A stretch of DNA of 64,000 bases, taken from positions 33,507 to 97,506 of the forward strand of contig NZ_JYKA01000018.1 in NCBI RefSeq assembly GCF_001676875.1, given 5' to 3'. The stretch comes from Chromobacterium subtsugae. Lineage in GTDB: Bacteria > Pseudomonadota > Gammaproteobacteria > Burkholderiales > Chromobacteriaceae. Under the pieces are notes generated by a model. It made no database searches, was not told where the DNA came from, and saw only the letters and a program-made list of their open reading frames with translations. The translations under genes were made by a program, and so were the position numbers. Below, piece after piece: positions 26,476-35,888 of the stretch (positions are counted from its first letter, which is position 1; each line of letters opens with the position of its first letter).

Positions 26476-28143
26476 ATGAGCATCGTCGCCATCATCCGCT
26501 CCGGCGAGCGCAGCACCCAGGCGCGCCTGGCCGCCGAAGCGCTGCGCCTGGCCGCCCAGCGGCGGCAGCTGCCGATAGACATCGAGATAGACGGCCAGCC
26601 GGCGTTGAGCGCCGGCCAGATCGCCGCCGCCGGCCATGTGCTGCTGATAGGCGAAGAGGACGACGCCCGCCTGGGCCGGCGCGCCGCGCGCCGCGCCACG
26701 CTGGACGCGGTGCTGGCCGACCCGGCCGGCCAGCTTCAGGTGCAGGAAGCCGGCCGCGCCCTGCGCATCGTCGCCGTCACCAGCTGTCCCACCGGCATCG
26801 CCCACACCTTCATGGCGGCCGAGGGGCTGGTCCAGGGCGCCAAGGCGCTGGGCCACGCGATTCGGGTGGAAACCCAGGGCTCGGTCGGCGCGCAAGACGC
26901 GCTGAGCGATGCCGAGATCGCCGCCGCCGACCTGGTCATCATCGCCGCCGACACCCAGGTGGCGGTGGAGCGCTTCGCCGGCAAGCGGCTGTTCAAGAGC
27001 GGCACCAAGGCCGCCATCGGCGACGGCAAGGCGCTGATCCGCCACGCCATCGAAGAGGCGCAGCCATGGGCAGGCGCCAGCCCGGCCGCCGCCGAAGCCG
27101 CCAATCAGGAAAAAGCCAAGGACGGGCCCTACCGTCACCTGATGACCGGCGTGTCCTTCATGCTGCCCTTCGTCACCGCCGGCGGCATTTTGATCGCGCT
27201 CGCCTTCGCGCTGGGCGGCATCTACGCCTTCGACGACGCGCACAAGGGCACGCTGGCCTGGTCGCTGTTCCAGATCGGCGCGAAATCCGCCTTCGCGCTG
27301 ATGGTGCCGATCCTGGCCGGCTACATCGCCTACTCCATCGCCGACCGTCCCGGCATCGCCCCCGGCATGGTGGGCGGCATGCTGGCCGCCAGCCTGGGCT
27401 CGGGCTTTCTCGGCGGCATCGCCGCCGGCTTCATCGCCGGCTACGGCACCCGCGAATTGAACCGCCGGATCAAGCTGGGCCAGCATCTGGACGGCCTGAA
27501 GCCGGTGTTGATCCTGCCGGTGCTGGGTTCCCTGCTGACCGGCCTCTTGATGATCTACGTGGTGGGCCAGCCGGTGGCCGCCGTGCTGGCGGCGCTGACC
27601 GAGGCGCTCAAGGGCATGCAAGGCAGCAGCGCGCTGGCCCTGGGCGCGCTGCTGGGCGCGATGATGGCTTTCGACATGGGCGGCCCGGTCAACAAGGCGG
27701 CCTACGCCTTCGCCACCGGCCTGATCGCCAGCCAGGTATACACGCCGATGGCGGCAGTGATGGCGGCCGGCATGACGCCGCCGCTGGGCCTGGCGCTGGC
27801 CACCCGCTTGTTCCGCAACCGCTTCAGCGCCGACGAGCGCGAAGCCGGCAAGGCCGCCGGCGTGCTGGGCCTGGCCTTCATCAGCGAGGGCGCGATACCG
27901 TTTGCCGCGCGCGACCCGCTGCGGGTGATCCCGGCGCTGATGGCCGGCTCGGCGCTGGCCGGCGCCATCTCGATGACCATGGGCGTGCAGCTGAAAGTGC
28001 CGCACGGCGGCGTGTTCGTGCTGCCCATTCCCAACGCGGTGGAACATCTGGGCGGCTATCTGATCGCCCTGGCAGCCGGCACCGCCGTCACCGCCTTGCT
28101 GTTGGGCCTGCTGAAGAAGCCGCTGCCGCAAACCGCCGGCTGA
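26476..28143 (+). CDS. fruA: Fructose-specific PTS EIIBC component
   Basis: 555-residue membrane permease and phosphotransferase. A degenerate IIB' domain (about 1-90, lacking the active Cys motif) precedes a IIB domain with Cys104 in [16 protein letters not shown]. The IIC membrane domain runs from about residue 220 to 550 ([42 protein letters not shown]). GGGGAA precedes the ATG. The order fruB-fruK-fruA is the classical one. Confidence 0.95.
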   Translation: MSIVAIIRSGERSTQARLAAEALRLAAQRRQLPIDIEIDGQPALSAGQIAAAGHVLLIGEEDDARLGRRAARRATLDAVLADPAGQLQVQEAGRALRIVAVTSCPTGIAHTFMAAEGLVQGAKALGHAIRVETQGSVGAQDALSDAEIAAADLVIIAADTQVAVERFAGKRLFKSGTKAAIGDGKALIRHAIEEAQPWAGASPAAAEAANQEKAKDGPYRHLMTGVSFMLPFVTAGGILIALAFALGGIYAFDDAHKGTLAWSLFQIGAKSAFALMVPILAGYIAYSIADRPGIAPGMVGGMLAASLGSGFLGGIAAGFIAGYGTRELNRRIKLGQHLDGLKPVLILPVLGSLLTGLLMIYVVGQPVAAVLAALTEALKGMQGSSALALGALLGAMMAFDMGGPVNKAAYAFATGLIASQVYTPMAAVMAAGMTPPLGLALATRLFRNRFSADEREAGKAAGVLGLAFISEGAIPFAARDPLRVIPALMAGSALAGAISMTMGVQLKVPHGGVFVLPIPNAVEHLGGYLIALAAGTAVTALLLGLLKKPLPQTAG

Positions 28144-28166
28144 CCCCGCCTCCCTCCCTTCCGCCG

Positions 28167-28200
28167 ACAGGCCTGCGATGCTCACGCATCGCAGGCCTGT
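28167..28200 (+). terminator. Terminator of fruBKA
   Basis: Perfect 14-bp stem ACAGGCCTGCGATG / CATCGCAGGCCTGT with a 6-nt loop, followed by TTACATT. The U-tract is weak but the position after fruA fits. Confidence 0.75.
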
Positions 28201-28226
28201 TTACATTAGAAATAATGAATAGTTAA

Positions 28227-28237
28227 TTTGTTATAAT
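28227..28237 (+). promoter_or_regulatory. Predicted promoter (-10) of the amine dehydrogenase operon
   Basis: TATAAT at 28232-28237 inside TTTGTTATAATG, about 60 nt before the gene start; TTGT upstream could act as an extended -10. No good -35 is seen at 17 nt. Confidence 0.5.
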
Positions 28238-28297
28238 GCGTTCACAAACGGCACACAGATGCCGCGAATTCATTGCAAACATCAATCAGGAAAAGCC

Positions 28298-30175
28298 ATG
28301 TCCATTACCCGCCGCGACTTCCTCAACGGTTTCGCGCTGACGGTGGCTGCCGGGCTCACACCGCTGGAAATCCTCCGTGCCGCGCCCCGTCAGATCAGCG
28401 CCAGCTACTACCCGCCTTCGCTCACCGGCCTGCGCGGCAATCACGACGGCTCCTTCGAAAACGCCCACAAGCTGGGCCGCGCCCACCACGCCTATTCGCT
28501 CTCCGGCGCCAAGGTGGAGGAGCATTACGACCTGGTGGTGGTCGGCGGCGGCATCAGCGGCCTTTCCGCCGCCCACTACTACCGCAAGAAGCACCCGCAG
28601 GCCAAGGTGCTGATCCTGGACAACCACGACGACTTCGGCGGCCACGCCAAGCGCAACGAGTTCAAGGTCGGCGATCGCCTGGTGCTGGGCTACGGCGGCA
28701 CCGAATCGCTGCAGTCGCCCAAGCACGTGTTCAGCAAGGAAGCGCTGGCGCTGATGAAAGAGCTGACCGTCGACATCGATGGCCTGGCCAGCCACTTCCA
28801 CCGCAATTTCTACCCCGACCTCAAGCTGTCGCGCGGCGTGTTCTTCAATAAGGAAGACTTCGGCGCCGACAAGGTGGTGGGCGGCGACCCCTATCTGCAG
28901 GTGGCGGACGACATCGACCCCAAGCGCCTGAACGCGCGGCCGATCCGCGACTTCATCAATGATTTTCCGATGCCGAAGAAGGACCGCGACGCGTTGATCG
29001 CCCTGCACACCAGCCAGCGCGACTACCTGGGCGACATGCCCAAGGCCAAGCGCGAGGCTTATCTCGCCAAGATCAGCTACAGCACCTACCTGTCCCGCCA
29101 CGTCGGCCTGAGCGCCACCGCGATCCGCTTCTTCCAGTCGCGCAGCAACGACTTCCAGGCGGTGGGCATCGACGGCCTGCCGGCGCTGGACGCGCGCAAT
29201 CTGGACCTGCCGGGCTTCCACGGCGTGGCGGGCCTGGGCAAGATCAGCGCCGAGGCGGAAGCCGAACTGCGCGACCCCTACATCTACCACTTCCCGGACG
29301 GCAACGCCTCCATCGCCCGCCTGCTGGTGCGCAAGATGATTCCGCAAGCGGCGCCGGGCAAGGACATGAACGACATCGTGCTGGCCCGCTTCGACTACAG
29401 CAAGCTCGACCTGCCGGAAAACCCGGTGCGGCTGCGGCTGAACAGCACCGTGGTGCGGGTGGAAAACGGCAAGAGCGCGGTGGATATCGGCTACCTGGAC
29501 AAGGGCGGCCAGCTGCGCCGCGTGCAGGCGCGCCACACCGTGATGGCCTGTTACAACATGATGATCCCGCACATCATGCCCAGCCTGCCCGACGACCAGA
29601 AACAGGCGCTGGCGATGAACGTCAAGGCGCCGCTGGTCTACACCAAGGTAGTGCTGAAGAACTGGGACAGCTTCATGAAGCTGGGCGTGCACGAGCTGTA
29701 CTGCCCTTCCATGCCGTACAGCCGCATCAAGCTAGACTACCCGGTGGACATCGGCGGCTACCAGCATCCGCGCAAGCCGTCCGAGCCGATGTGCCTGCAC
29801 ATGGTCTACGTGCCCACCATCGCCGGCTCCGGCCTGGACCCGCGCACCCAGTGGCGGATGGGCCGCGCCAAGCTGCTGGCCATGCCGTTCTCGGAAATGG
29901 AAACCATGGTGCGCGAGCAACTGCAGCGCATCCTCGGCCCCACCGGCTTCGACCACCAGCGCGACATCGCCGCCATCACCGTCAACCGCTGGTCGCACGG
30001 CTATTCCTACTTCCTCAACTCGATGTACGACGACGAAGACGAGTCCAAGCGCATCATCGCCGCCGCCCGCCGCCCGGCCGGCAATGTGACGATCGCCAAC
30101 TCCGACTCCGACTGGAACCCGTACACCCACGCCGCCATCGACCAGGCATGGCGCGCCGTCAACGAGCTGAGCTAA
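28298..30175 (+). CDS. spdH: Tat-exported FAD amine dehydrogenase, spermidine dehydrogenase (SpdH)-like
   Basis: 625-residue flavoprotein. The N-terminus SITRRDFLNGFALTVAAG is a twin-arginine signal, placing it in the periplasm folded with FAD. A Rossmann FAD motif DLVVVGGGISGLSAAHYYR follows near residues 78-96. Overall length, the SLTGLRGNHDGSFENAHKLG segment and the DFGGHAKRNEF segment recall Pseudomonas SpdH, which cleaves spermidine to 1,3-diaminopropane and 4-aminobutanal. The start ATG at 28298 is preceded by AGGAAAAG. The next gene, 13 nt away, encodes a triheme cytochrome c that is the likely electron acceptor. Substrate is an inference from remembered similarity; another amine or alcohol is possible. 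Confidence 0.7.
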   Translation: MSITRRDFLNGFALTVAAGLTPLEILRAAPRQISASYYPPSLTGLRGNHDGSFENAHKLGRAHHAYSLSGAKVEEHYDLVVVGGGISGLSAAHYYRKKHPQAKVLILDNHDDFGGHAKRNEFKVGDRLVLGYGGTESLQSPKHVFSKEALALMKELTVDIDGLASHFHRNFYPDLKLSRGVFFNKEDFGADKVVGGDPYLQVADDIDPKRLNARPIRDFINDFPMPKKDRDALIALHTSQRDYLGDMPKAKREAYLAKISYSTYLSRHVGLSATAIRFFQSRSNDFQAVGIDGLPALDARNLDLPGFHGVAGLGKISAEAEAELRDPYIYHFPDGNASIARLLVRKMIPQAAPGKDMNDIVLARFDYSKLDLPENPVRLRLNSTVVRVENGKSAVDIGYLDKGGQLRRVQARHTVMACYNMMIPHIMPSLPDDQKQALAMNVKAPLVYTKVVLKNWDSFMKLGVHELYCPSMPYSRIKLDYPVDIGGYQHPRKPSEPMCLHMVYVPTIAGSGLDPRTQWRMGRAKLLAMPFSEMETMVREQLQRILGPTGFDHQRDIAAITVNRWSHGYSYFLNSMYDDEDESKRIIAAARRPAGNVTIANSDSDWNPYTHAAIDQAWRAVNELS

Positions 30176-30188
30176 CAGGAACCCCGCG

Positions 30189-31415
30189 ATGAAATTGATG
30201 AAAACCCTGGGCCTGGCGGCCCTCTTGGCCGCCGCCGCGCAAGCGGCGCAGGCCAATGTCGACACCGACAGCGTGCGGCGCGGCGCCTACCTCGCCCGCG
30301 TGTCCGACTGCATCGCCTGCCACAGCGCGCCGGACGGCAAGCCCAACGCCGGCGGCCTGGCGATGGACACCCCGGTCGGCAAGATCTACTCCACCAACAT
30401 CACGCCGGACAAGGAAACCGGCATCGGCGACTACAGCTACGAGGACTTCGCCCGCGCGCTGCGCCAGGGCGTGGCCAAGGAAGGCCACTCGCTGTACCCG
30501 GCGATGCCCTACACCTCGTTCGCGCGCATCAACGACGCCGACATGCGCGACCTCTACGCCTATTTCATGCACGGCGTGGCGCCGGTGGCGCAGGAAAACC
30601 GCGACAGCGACATTCCCTGGCCCTTGTCGATGCGCTGGCCGCTGACGCTGTGGCGCTGGTTCTTCCACGACGACAGCGCCTACCAGGCGGATGCCGGCAA
30701 GAGCGCCGAATGGAACCGCGGCGCCTACCTGGTGCAGGGCATGGCCCACTGCGGCACCTGCCACACCCCGCGCGGCGCGGCCTTCCAGGAAGTGGCGCTG
30801 AACGACAAGAAGGCAGGCTACCTGACCGGCTCGCAGCTGGCGGGCTGGTACGCAGGCAACCTGACCGGCGACGCGCGCGAAGGCCTGGGCGGCTGGTCGG
30901 CGGACGAACTGGTGGAATACCTGCAGAAGGGCCGCAACCGCTACACCGCCGCCTTCGGCCCGATGGCCGAAGTGGTGCATTACAGCACCCAGCACGTCAG
31001 CGCGGGCGACCTGGCGGCGATGGCGATCTACCTGAAGAGCCTGCCGGGCGCCGGCGCCGCCGACGTGCGGCCGGTGCGCACCGGCTCCGCGCTGTTCTTC
31101 GAGAACTGCGCCACCTGCCACCAGGCCAACGGCCAGGGCCACGACAACGTGGTGCCGGCGCTGGCCGGCAGCTCGGCGGTGATGGCGCGCGACGCCACCT
31201 CGCTGATCCGGGTGGTGCTGGAAGGCGGCGTCAACGTCCGCACCGGCCATCTGCCGTGGGAATACAGCATGCCGGGCTACGCGCGGCAGATGTCCGACCA
31301 GGAAATCGCCGACGTGCTCAGCTATATGCGCCAGAGCTGGGGCAACACCGCCAGCCCGGTCGAAGCCGATCAGGTGGCCAAAGTGCGCGCGCTGTCGGCC
31401 CAGTCCGCCCACTAG
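30189..31415 (+). CDS. Periplasmic triheme cytochrome c, partner of the upstream dehydrogenase
   Basis: 408-residue c-type cytochrome with a Sec signal (about 1-22, LAALLAAAAQAAQA) and three heme sites: CIACH (Cys41), CGTCH (Cys188) and CATCH (Cys307), each in its own cytochrome c domain with a later Met ligand. The architecture equals the cytochrome subunits of membrane alcohol, gluconate and sorbitol dehydrogenases, which pass electrons to ubiquinone. Coupling to the SpdH-like flavoprotein suggests respiration-linked oxidation of a periplasmic amine. Confidence 0.88.
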   Translation: MKLMKTLGLAALLAAAAQAAQANVDTDSVRRGAYLARVSDCIACHSAPDGKPNAGGLAMDTPVGKIYSTNITPDKETGIGDYSYEDFARALRQGVAKEGHSLYPAMPYTSFARINDADMRDLYAYFMHGVAPVAQENRDSDIPWPLSMRWPLTLWRWFFHDDSAYQADAGKSAEWNRGAYLVQGMAHCGTCHTPRGAAFQEVALNDKKAGYLTGSQLAGWYAGNLTGDAREGLGGWSADELVEYLQKGRNRYTAAFGPMAEVVHYSTQHVSAGDLAAMAIYLKSLPGAGAADVRPVRTGSALFFENCATCHQANGQGHDNVVPALAGSSAVMARDATSLIRVVLEGGVNVRTGHLPWEYSMPGYARQMSDQEIADVLSYMRQSWGNTASPVEADQVAKVRALSAQSAH

Positions 31416-31439
31416 CCCGCAGTCTGCCGCCCGCATGGC

Positions 31440-31476
31440 AACGCCGCCGCGCCCTCACGGGCGGGCGGCGTTTTTT
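31440..31476. terminator. Terminator between the cytochrome and acetyltransferase genes
   Basis: GC-rich stem AACGCCGCC...GGCGGCGTT extended inward by GCCC-TCAC-GGGC with one bulge, then TTTTTT on the plus strand. It may also serve the converging minus-strand gene. Confidence 0.75.
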
Positions 31477-31492
31477 CATGTCGGCGCGGGCC

Positions 31493-31990
31493 TCAAATCG
31501 CGCCGAAGCGGACTGGCCAGACACACTGCAGCAAGGGCTCGTCATCCTCGTCCACCAGCACGCCGCCGCGCTGAAACCCCAGCTTGCCCACCACCGCCAG
31601 CGACGGCTGGTTTTCCGGATTGACCTGCGCCAGCACCTCGGCCACCTCGCCGCTGTCGCGCGCCCGCTGCAGCAAAAGGCGCACCGCCGCAGCCGCCGCG
31701 CCCTGGCGGCGGCAGGCCGGCGCCACCGCGTAGCCTATCTCCACCCGGCCGGCGCGCGGCTCGCCCTTGAAGCCGCAAGCGCCCACCACCCGGCCCTCGC
31801 CATCCAGCATGTAAAAGGGCAGGCACCAATACGGACGCTGGCCGGCCCGCAGGCGCTCCCGCGCGCGCGCCGCCACTTCGGGCGGCGGCAAGGCCTGCTC
31901 CGCCACCCGGCCCGACAGGCGGCGCGGCGTCGCCGCTTTTTCGATATCGGCCAGCTCGTCGGGCGGAATCGTTTCCAGAATGATATGCAT
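31493..31990 (-). CDS. GNAT-family N-acetyltransferase
   Basis: 165-residue acyltransferase of the Gcn5-related/RimJ type. Acetyl-CoA-binding features are VEIGYAVAPACRRQGAAAAA (about 85-105, the R/Q-x-x-G-x-A loop) and the NPENQPSLAVVGKLGFQRGG segment (about 125-145). Start MHIILETIPPDELADI at 31990 is chosen; ATG at 32020 would add ten residues and overlap the preceding gene's stop. Substrate unknown. Confidence 0.8.
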   Translation of the reverse strand: MHIILETIPPDELADIEKAATPRRLSGRVAEQALPPPEVAARARERLRAGQRPYWCLPFYMLDGEGRVVGACGFKGEPRAGRVEIGYAVAPACRRQGAAAAAVRLLLQRARDSGEVAEVLAQVNPENQPSLAVVGKLGFQRGGVLVDEDDEPLLQCVWPVRFGAI

Positions 31991-32003
31991 GAGGATGGGC
32001 GTG

Positions 32004-32423
32004 CTACAGGAAACTGACATCGGCGATCCAGCTGCTAGCGCGTCTCGCCAGCCGCTCCGCCTCGCTTTCGCCGTCGAACGACACCGGCGCGGGTTCCAGC
32101 ACCGGCACCGGCGCATCGTCCAGCGCGTTGACGCTGACCACCGCGTATACTCTGCCTGCTATCCGGCTGCTGACCAGCGGCACCGCGCCGCAGACCGCGC
32201 AGACGTGGAAATCGGCGGTGGCGGTGCCGAAACGGTATTTCGACACCCGCTCCGGCCGGCTGACGCGCACCTTCAGGCTGTCGCCCGGGCATGCGGTCCA
32301 CACTCCGCCGTGCTTGCGGCAGAAATCGCAGCCGCAGCGCCGGGCCGGAATGGCCGCCGGCTCCGGCAGCCAGTCGAGTTCGAACGAGATATTGCCGCAA
32401 TGGCAGGCGCCTCGGATCAACAT
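32004..32423 (-). CDS. GFA/CENP-V-like zinc protein
   Basis: 139-residue protein of the glutathione-dependent formaldehyde-activating (GFA) family. Zinc ligands are visible as GACHCGNISFELDW, RRCGCDFCRKHGG and CAVCGAVP. The name describes the fold; few members actually act on formaldehyde. The start could be the ATG at 32423 or a GTG at 32435; neither has a strong ribosome site. It is 13 nt from the acetyltransferase gene and may be co-transcribed. Confidence 0.8.
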   Translation of the reverse strand: MLIRGACHCGNISFELDWLPEPAAIPARRCGCDFCRKHGGVWTACPGDSLKVRVSRPERVSKYRFGTATADFHVCAVCGAVPLVSSRIAGRVYAVVSVNALDDAPVPVLEPAPVSFDGESEAERLARRASSWIADVSFL

Positions 32424-32510
32424 CGCAAACTTCACGCCTCATGTCAGGTGGGGAAATGGCGCGGCGATGCGCCATCGATTCGGCAACACCATGCGCGGCC
32501 GGCGGCGGCG

Positions 32511-32972
32511 TCAGGTTTTGCGCTGTTGCAGCACCCGGCGCATGTCGCGCGCCGCCTTCAGCGGCGTGGCGGACAGATTGGTGGTGGCGAAGTAGCCGAC
32601 CTGGCGCGACGCCTTGGACATCGCCGCGCCGGACGCCCAGCCCACTTCCAGCGCCTGCCGCATCGCCGCCACCGGCGCGGCGTCGTAATCGGGCAACTGC
32701 TGCCGCAGACAGCGGCTCACGTCCGCCAGCAGCTTTTCCGCCGCCAGCATCAGTTCGCGCTGGGTGTCGGCCTGCGCCTGCCACAGCGACGCCCCCACCA
32801 GCAGGCCGCCGTCGATTCTTTTCTCCATCTCACCCTCGGACAGCGGAAAACCGGGCGACCAGGACGACAGCCAGGTGCGACAGGCGTCCTCCTGCACTTC
32901 CAGCCAGCGCCGCTGGCCGCGCTCCATCGCGCCGCAATAGGTTTCCATCGCTCCGACGATCCAGCTTGCCAT
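32511..32972 (-). CDS. Hypothetical helical protein, phasin-like
   Basis: 153 residues, almost entirely predicted helix without signal peptide or transmembrane segment, rich in Trp and Met near the N-terminus. The pattern (amphipathic helices, LWQAQADTQRELMLAAEKLL, then Ala-rich tail) resembles phasins that coat polyhydroxyalkanoate granules, but no diagnostic motif is seen and no PHA gene is nearby. GAGGAG precedes the ATG, so it is likely translated. Function not recognised. Confidence 0.6.
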   Translation of the reverse strand: MASWIVGAMETYCGAMERGQRRWLEVQEDACRTWLSSWSPGFPLSEGEMEKRIDGGLLVGASLWQAQADTQRELMLAAEKLLADVSRCLRQQLPDYDAAPVAAMRQALEVGWASGAAMSKASRQVGYFATTNLSATPLKAARDMRRVLQQRKT

Positions 32973-33006
32973 GCGGACTCCTCGTCAAACGGGCGCGCCA
33001 CGCGCC

Positions 33007-33906
33007 TCAGACAACACACTGCGGACGCGGCAGCCGCCACACCGCCAGCAGCTCCCGCAACAGGGTTTCCAGCACCGGGTCGCCCGCCCGGTCCGCCGGA
33101 TAGACAAACTGCAACTCGGCGTTCTTGCGCAATTCCGGCACCAGCCAGACGCGGCCGGCCGCCTGCCAGGCCAGCGCCTCCTCCTCGCGCACCAGCGCCA
33201 CGCCGACGCCCGAGGCCACCAGCTCCAGGATCACCGACAAATGATCGCTCTCCGCCACTTTTTTAGGCGAAATATTCAGCTCCCGCCACAATTCCGCGGT
33301 GATCTTGGACAGGCTGGAAAATTGCGAAATGCCGACCCAGGGCAGCTTGCCCAGCTCCCTGAGCTTGCCGCCGTCCAGCTGCCCGGCCCAGGCCGCCGGC
33401 AGCGCCACGCGGAACGACAGGGTTTGCAGCGGCACGGTGCTGACGTTCATATAGGGATTGCGTCCCAGGTAGAAACCGGCGTCCAGCTCCTTCTTGCGCA
33501 CCAGATTGAGCACGTCGACCGATACGCCGTGGCTCAGTTGCACTTCCAGCAGCGGGTTGGCTTCCACCAGCGCCGCCACCCACGGCCCCAGCTTGAGGAT
33601 GTCCGGCATCAGGGTGACGCCGATTCTGGCCTGGCCAGCCAGCTGGCCCTTGAGCTTGCGCGCGTGGTTGATGATATCGCGCGCCGCGCCCAACACGCCC
33701 TGCGCCTCCGGCAGCAGCTCCTGCCCGGCGCGGGTGAGGCTGACGCCGCCGGCGTTGCGCTCGAACAACTGCATGCCCACTTCTTCTTCCAGCGCCTTGA
33801 TCTGCGCGGTCACCGCCGGTTGCGACAGGTGCAGCAGCTCGGCCGCCTGCGTCAGGTGGCCTTGCTGCGCCACGGTGACAAAGGTCCGCAACTGGTAGAT
33901 TTCCAT
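33007..33906 (-). CDS. LysR-family transcriptional regulator
   Basis: 299-residue LTTR. The N-terminal winged helix-turn-helix is MEIYQLRTFVTVAQQGHLTQAAELLHLSQPAVTAQIKALEEE-type (residues 1-60), followed by a substrate-binding domain (IGVTLMPDIL onwards). AGGGAG lies before the ATG. No divergent target gene is present on its upstream side; the enoyl-CoA hydratase gene ends 169 nt away in the same direction. Target and ligand unknown. Confidence 0.88.
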   Translation of the reverse strand: MEIYQLRTFVTVAQQGHLTQAAELLHLSQPAVTAQIKALEEEVGMQLFERNAGGVSLTRAGQELLPEAQGVLGAARDIINHARKLKGQLAGQARIGVTLMPDILKLGPWVAALVEANPLLEVQLSHGVSVDVLNLVRKKELDAGFYLGRNPYMNVSTVPLQTLSFRVALPAAWAGQLDGGKLRELGKLPWVGISQFSSLSKITAELWRELNISPKKVAESDHLSVILELVASGVGVALVREEEALAWQAAGRVWLVPELRKNAELQFVYPADRAGDPVLETLLRELLAVWRLPRPQCVV

Positions 33907-34075
33907 GCTCTCCCCTGCTGTTTCATCACGGCCGCCCCGCTTTGCCGTCCGCGGGGCCGAATATGCCAAATGTCGCCTAGGCTAGCACAGGCTCGCGCGC
34001 CCGCTCAAAAACAAACCGCCTGCCGCTTCGCGTGCGGCAGGCGGTTGGATCACGGCGCGCCGGCTGCGCGTCGCA

Positions 34076-34861
34076 TCAGTCGTCGTCCTCCTGCGCCCAG
34101 CTGGGCGGGCGTTTCGCCATGAAGGCGGCCACGCCTTCCACTTGCTCGGCGCCGCCCACCAGGCCCAGCGTGGCGGCGCGTTCGCGCGCCAGATGCTGTT
34201 CCAGCGTCAGGTTGGGGCTGTCTTCGATCAGCTTGCGCGCCACCGCCACCGCGGCCGCGCCCTGCGTCGCCACCTTGTTGGCCAGGCTCACCGCCACGAT
34301 CTTGGCGAAGCCCTGGTCCACCACTTCCTCGATCAGCCCTATGCTCAGCGCCTTTTCCGCGCTGACCACCTCGCCGCCCAGGATGATGCGCTTGGCCCAG
34401 GACACGCCCACCTTGTCGGCCAGCGTCTTGGTGCCGCCGGCGGCCGGAATCAGGCCGACCTTGGCTTCCGGCAAACCCAGCTTGGAGCCGCGCTCGGCGA
34501 TGATGTAGTCGCACACCAGCGCGCATTCCAGGCCGCCGCCCAGCGCATAGCCGTTCACTGCCGCCACGGTGACGCCGCGGTAGCTGCGTATCGCCTGCAA
34601 CGCGTCGGCGAAGGCTTGCAACAAGATATCCGCCGCGGCCTTGTCGCCCGCGGCGAACTGCTTCAAATCTGCTCCGGCGGAAAAGAAAGCGTCGCCGGCG
34701 CCGGTAATCACCACCGAACGCACAGAATCATCGGCATTCAACGCCTGCAGCGTGGACGTCAACTCGTTCAGGCTTTCCGTCGTCAGCAGATTGGCAGGCA
34801 GGTTGGAAAGCGTGATGATGGCTGATTTGCCCAGCCGTTCAAGTGTCAGATACCTGGCCAT
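34076..34861 (-). CDS. Enoyl-CoA hydratase/isomerase
   Basis: 261-residue crotonase-family enzyme. The oxyanion-hole segment AFFSAGADLKQF (about 59-70) and both catalytic Glu are present: GGGLECALVCD (equivalent of Glu144) and LPEAKVGLIPAAGGT (Glu164). It should hydrate enoyl-CoA in fatty-acid or amino-acid breakdown. GAGGAA precedes the ATG at 34861; a 326-codon frame extending upstream has no family-like N-terminus. It stands alone, with a leader of about 190 nt if the TATAAT at 35061-35056 is used. Confidence 0.88.
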   Translation of the reverse strand: MARYLTLERLGKSAIITLSNLPANLLTTESLNELTSTLQALNADDSVRSVVITGAGDAFFSAGADLKQFAAGDKAAADILLQAFADALQAIRSYRGVTVAAVNGYALGGGLECALVCDYIIAERGSKLGLPEAKVGLIPAAGGTKTLADKVGVSWAKRIILGGEVVSAEKALSIGLIEEVVDQGFAKIVAVSLANKVATQGAAAVAVARKLIEDSPNLTLEQHLARERAATLGLVGGAEQVEGVAAFMAKRPPSWAQEDDD

Positions 34862-35210
34862 ATTGTGTTCCTCACTGTATTCCCCATCTATCTTCGTTAG
34901 CCTCCCGGTCCGGATCGATCCAGCCTGATATGGCTGGCGTCGCTCCCATTTCCGTTCCGGGGCCGGCGCATTCCGCCGCGGCGCTCGCGCGCGGCGTTCC
35001 GCAGCCAGACGGACATTCTCTTTGCAAACTGTACTTTTAGCCAGTAGGCAAAACAATTATATCCAACCTTTTTTGTAGAATGCTTGTTTCGACAATGCCA
35101 AAAAGAATCAATCGGATCCGCCGCCACCCCCACGGCAAGCCCATCCGCCGCCATCTGCAACTTCGTCATGACCCTCTGTTACCATAGAGCTTTCGTCGGC
35201 AGCTTGCGGC
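34862..35210. promoter_or_regulatory. Divergent intergenic region, enoyl-CoA hydratase and TauE/SafE genes
   Basis: 349 nt without a convincing gene. On the minus strand GGATATAATTG gives a consensus TATAAT (35061-35056) for the hydratase gene, with no good -35. An AT-rich stretch (35020-35105) contrasts with GC-rich flanks. No operator recognised. Confidence 0.5.
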
Positions 35211-35888
35211 ATGATTGAAACGAATTTCTGGATTTTGTTCTTGGCCGGTTTGCTCGGCGGCGGGCACTGCGTGGGGATGTGCGGCGGCATCGTCGCCGCG
35301 CTCACCCTGAACCACCCCGCCGGCCGGCGGCGCTGGCGCGTTCTCGCCGGCTACAACCTGGGCCGGATCAGCAGCTACGCGCTGATCGGCGCGCTGCTGG
35401 GCGGCCTGGCCGCCGCCGGCCTCAGCCTGGCGGCCTCGCACCCGTTCCAGCTTGCCCTGTACGCGCTGGCCAACCTGCTGCTGGTGGCGATGGGGCTGTA
35501 CCTGGCCGGCTGGTCTGCGGCGATAGGCTCGCTGGAGAAACTGGGCCAGCCGATATGGCGGCGGCTGCAGCCGCTGGTGGGCCGCATGCTGCCGATACGC
35601 GGCGCGCTGGGCGCCGCCGCGGTGGGCGCGGTGTGGGGCTGGCTGCCCTGCGGCCTAGTGTACAGCGCGTCGATTTCGGCGCTGGCCAGCGGTTCGGCCT
35701 GGCGCGGCGCCGGCCTGATGCTGGCCTTCGGCCTGGGCACCCTGCCCAATCTATTGCTGATGGGGGTGTTCGCCGACGGCCTGCGCCGCTGGATGCAACA
35801 ACGCCCAGTGCGGCTGATTGCCGGACTGGGCGTGGCGGGACTGGGCGCGTACCGGCTGGCCGCGCTGCTTATCGGAACGATTTCATGA
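35211..35888 (+). CDS. TauE/SafE-family membrane protein (COG2836 type)
   Basis: 225-residue inner-membrane protein with about six transmembrane helices. The N-terminal GGHCVGMCGGIVAAL motif (about residues 17-31) with two Cys and one His is typical of the COG2836 group, often linked with heavy-metal handling or cytochrome oxidase assembly. A second WGWLPCGLVYSA motif (about 140-151) is also characteristic. The 3' end overlaps the converging znuA gene by 20 nt. Substrate (sulfite, sulfonate or metal) cannot be assigned. Confidence 0.8.
   Translation: MIETNFWILFLAGLLGGGHCVGMCGGIVAALTLNHPAGRRRWRVLAGYNLGRISSYALIGALLGGLAAAGLSLAASHPFQLALYALANLLLVAMGLYLAGWSAAIGSLEKLGQPIWRRLQPLVGRMLPIRGALGAAAVGAVWGWLPCGLVYSASISALASGSAWRGAGLMLAFGLGTLPNLLLMGVFADGLRRWMQQRPVRLIAGLGVAGLGAYRLAALLIGTIS

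Noticed and set aside
25375..28185. A 936-codon minus-strand frame across fruK-fruA
   Set aside because: Antisense shadow of the fructose PTS genes; no family-like segments.
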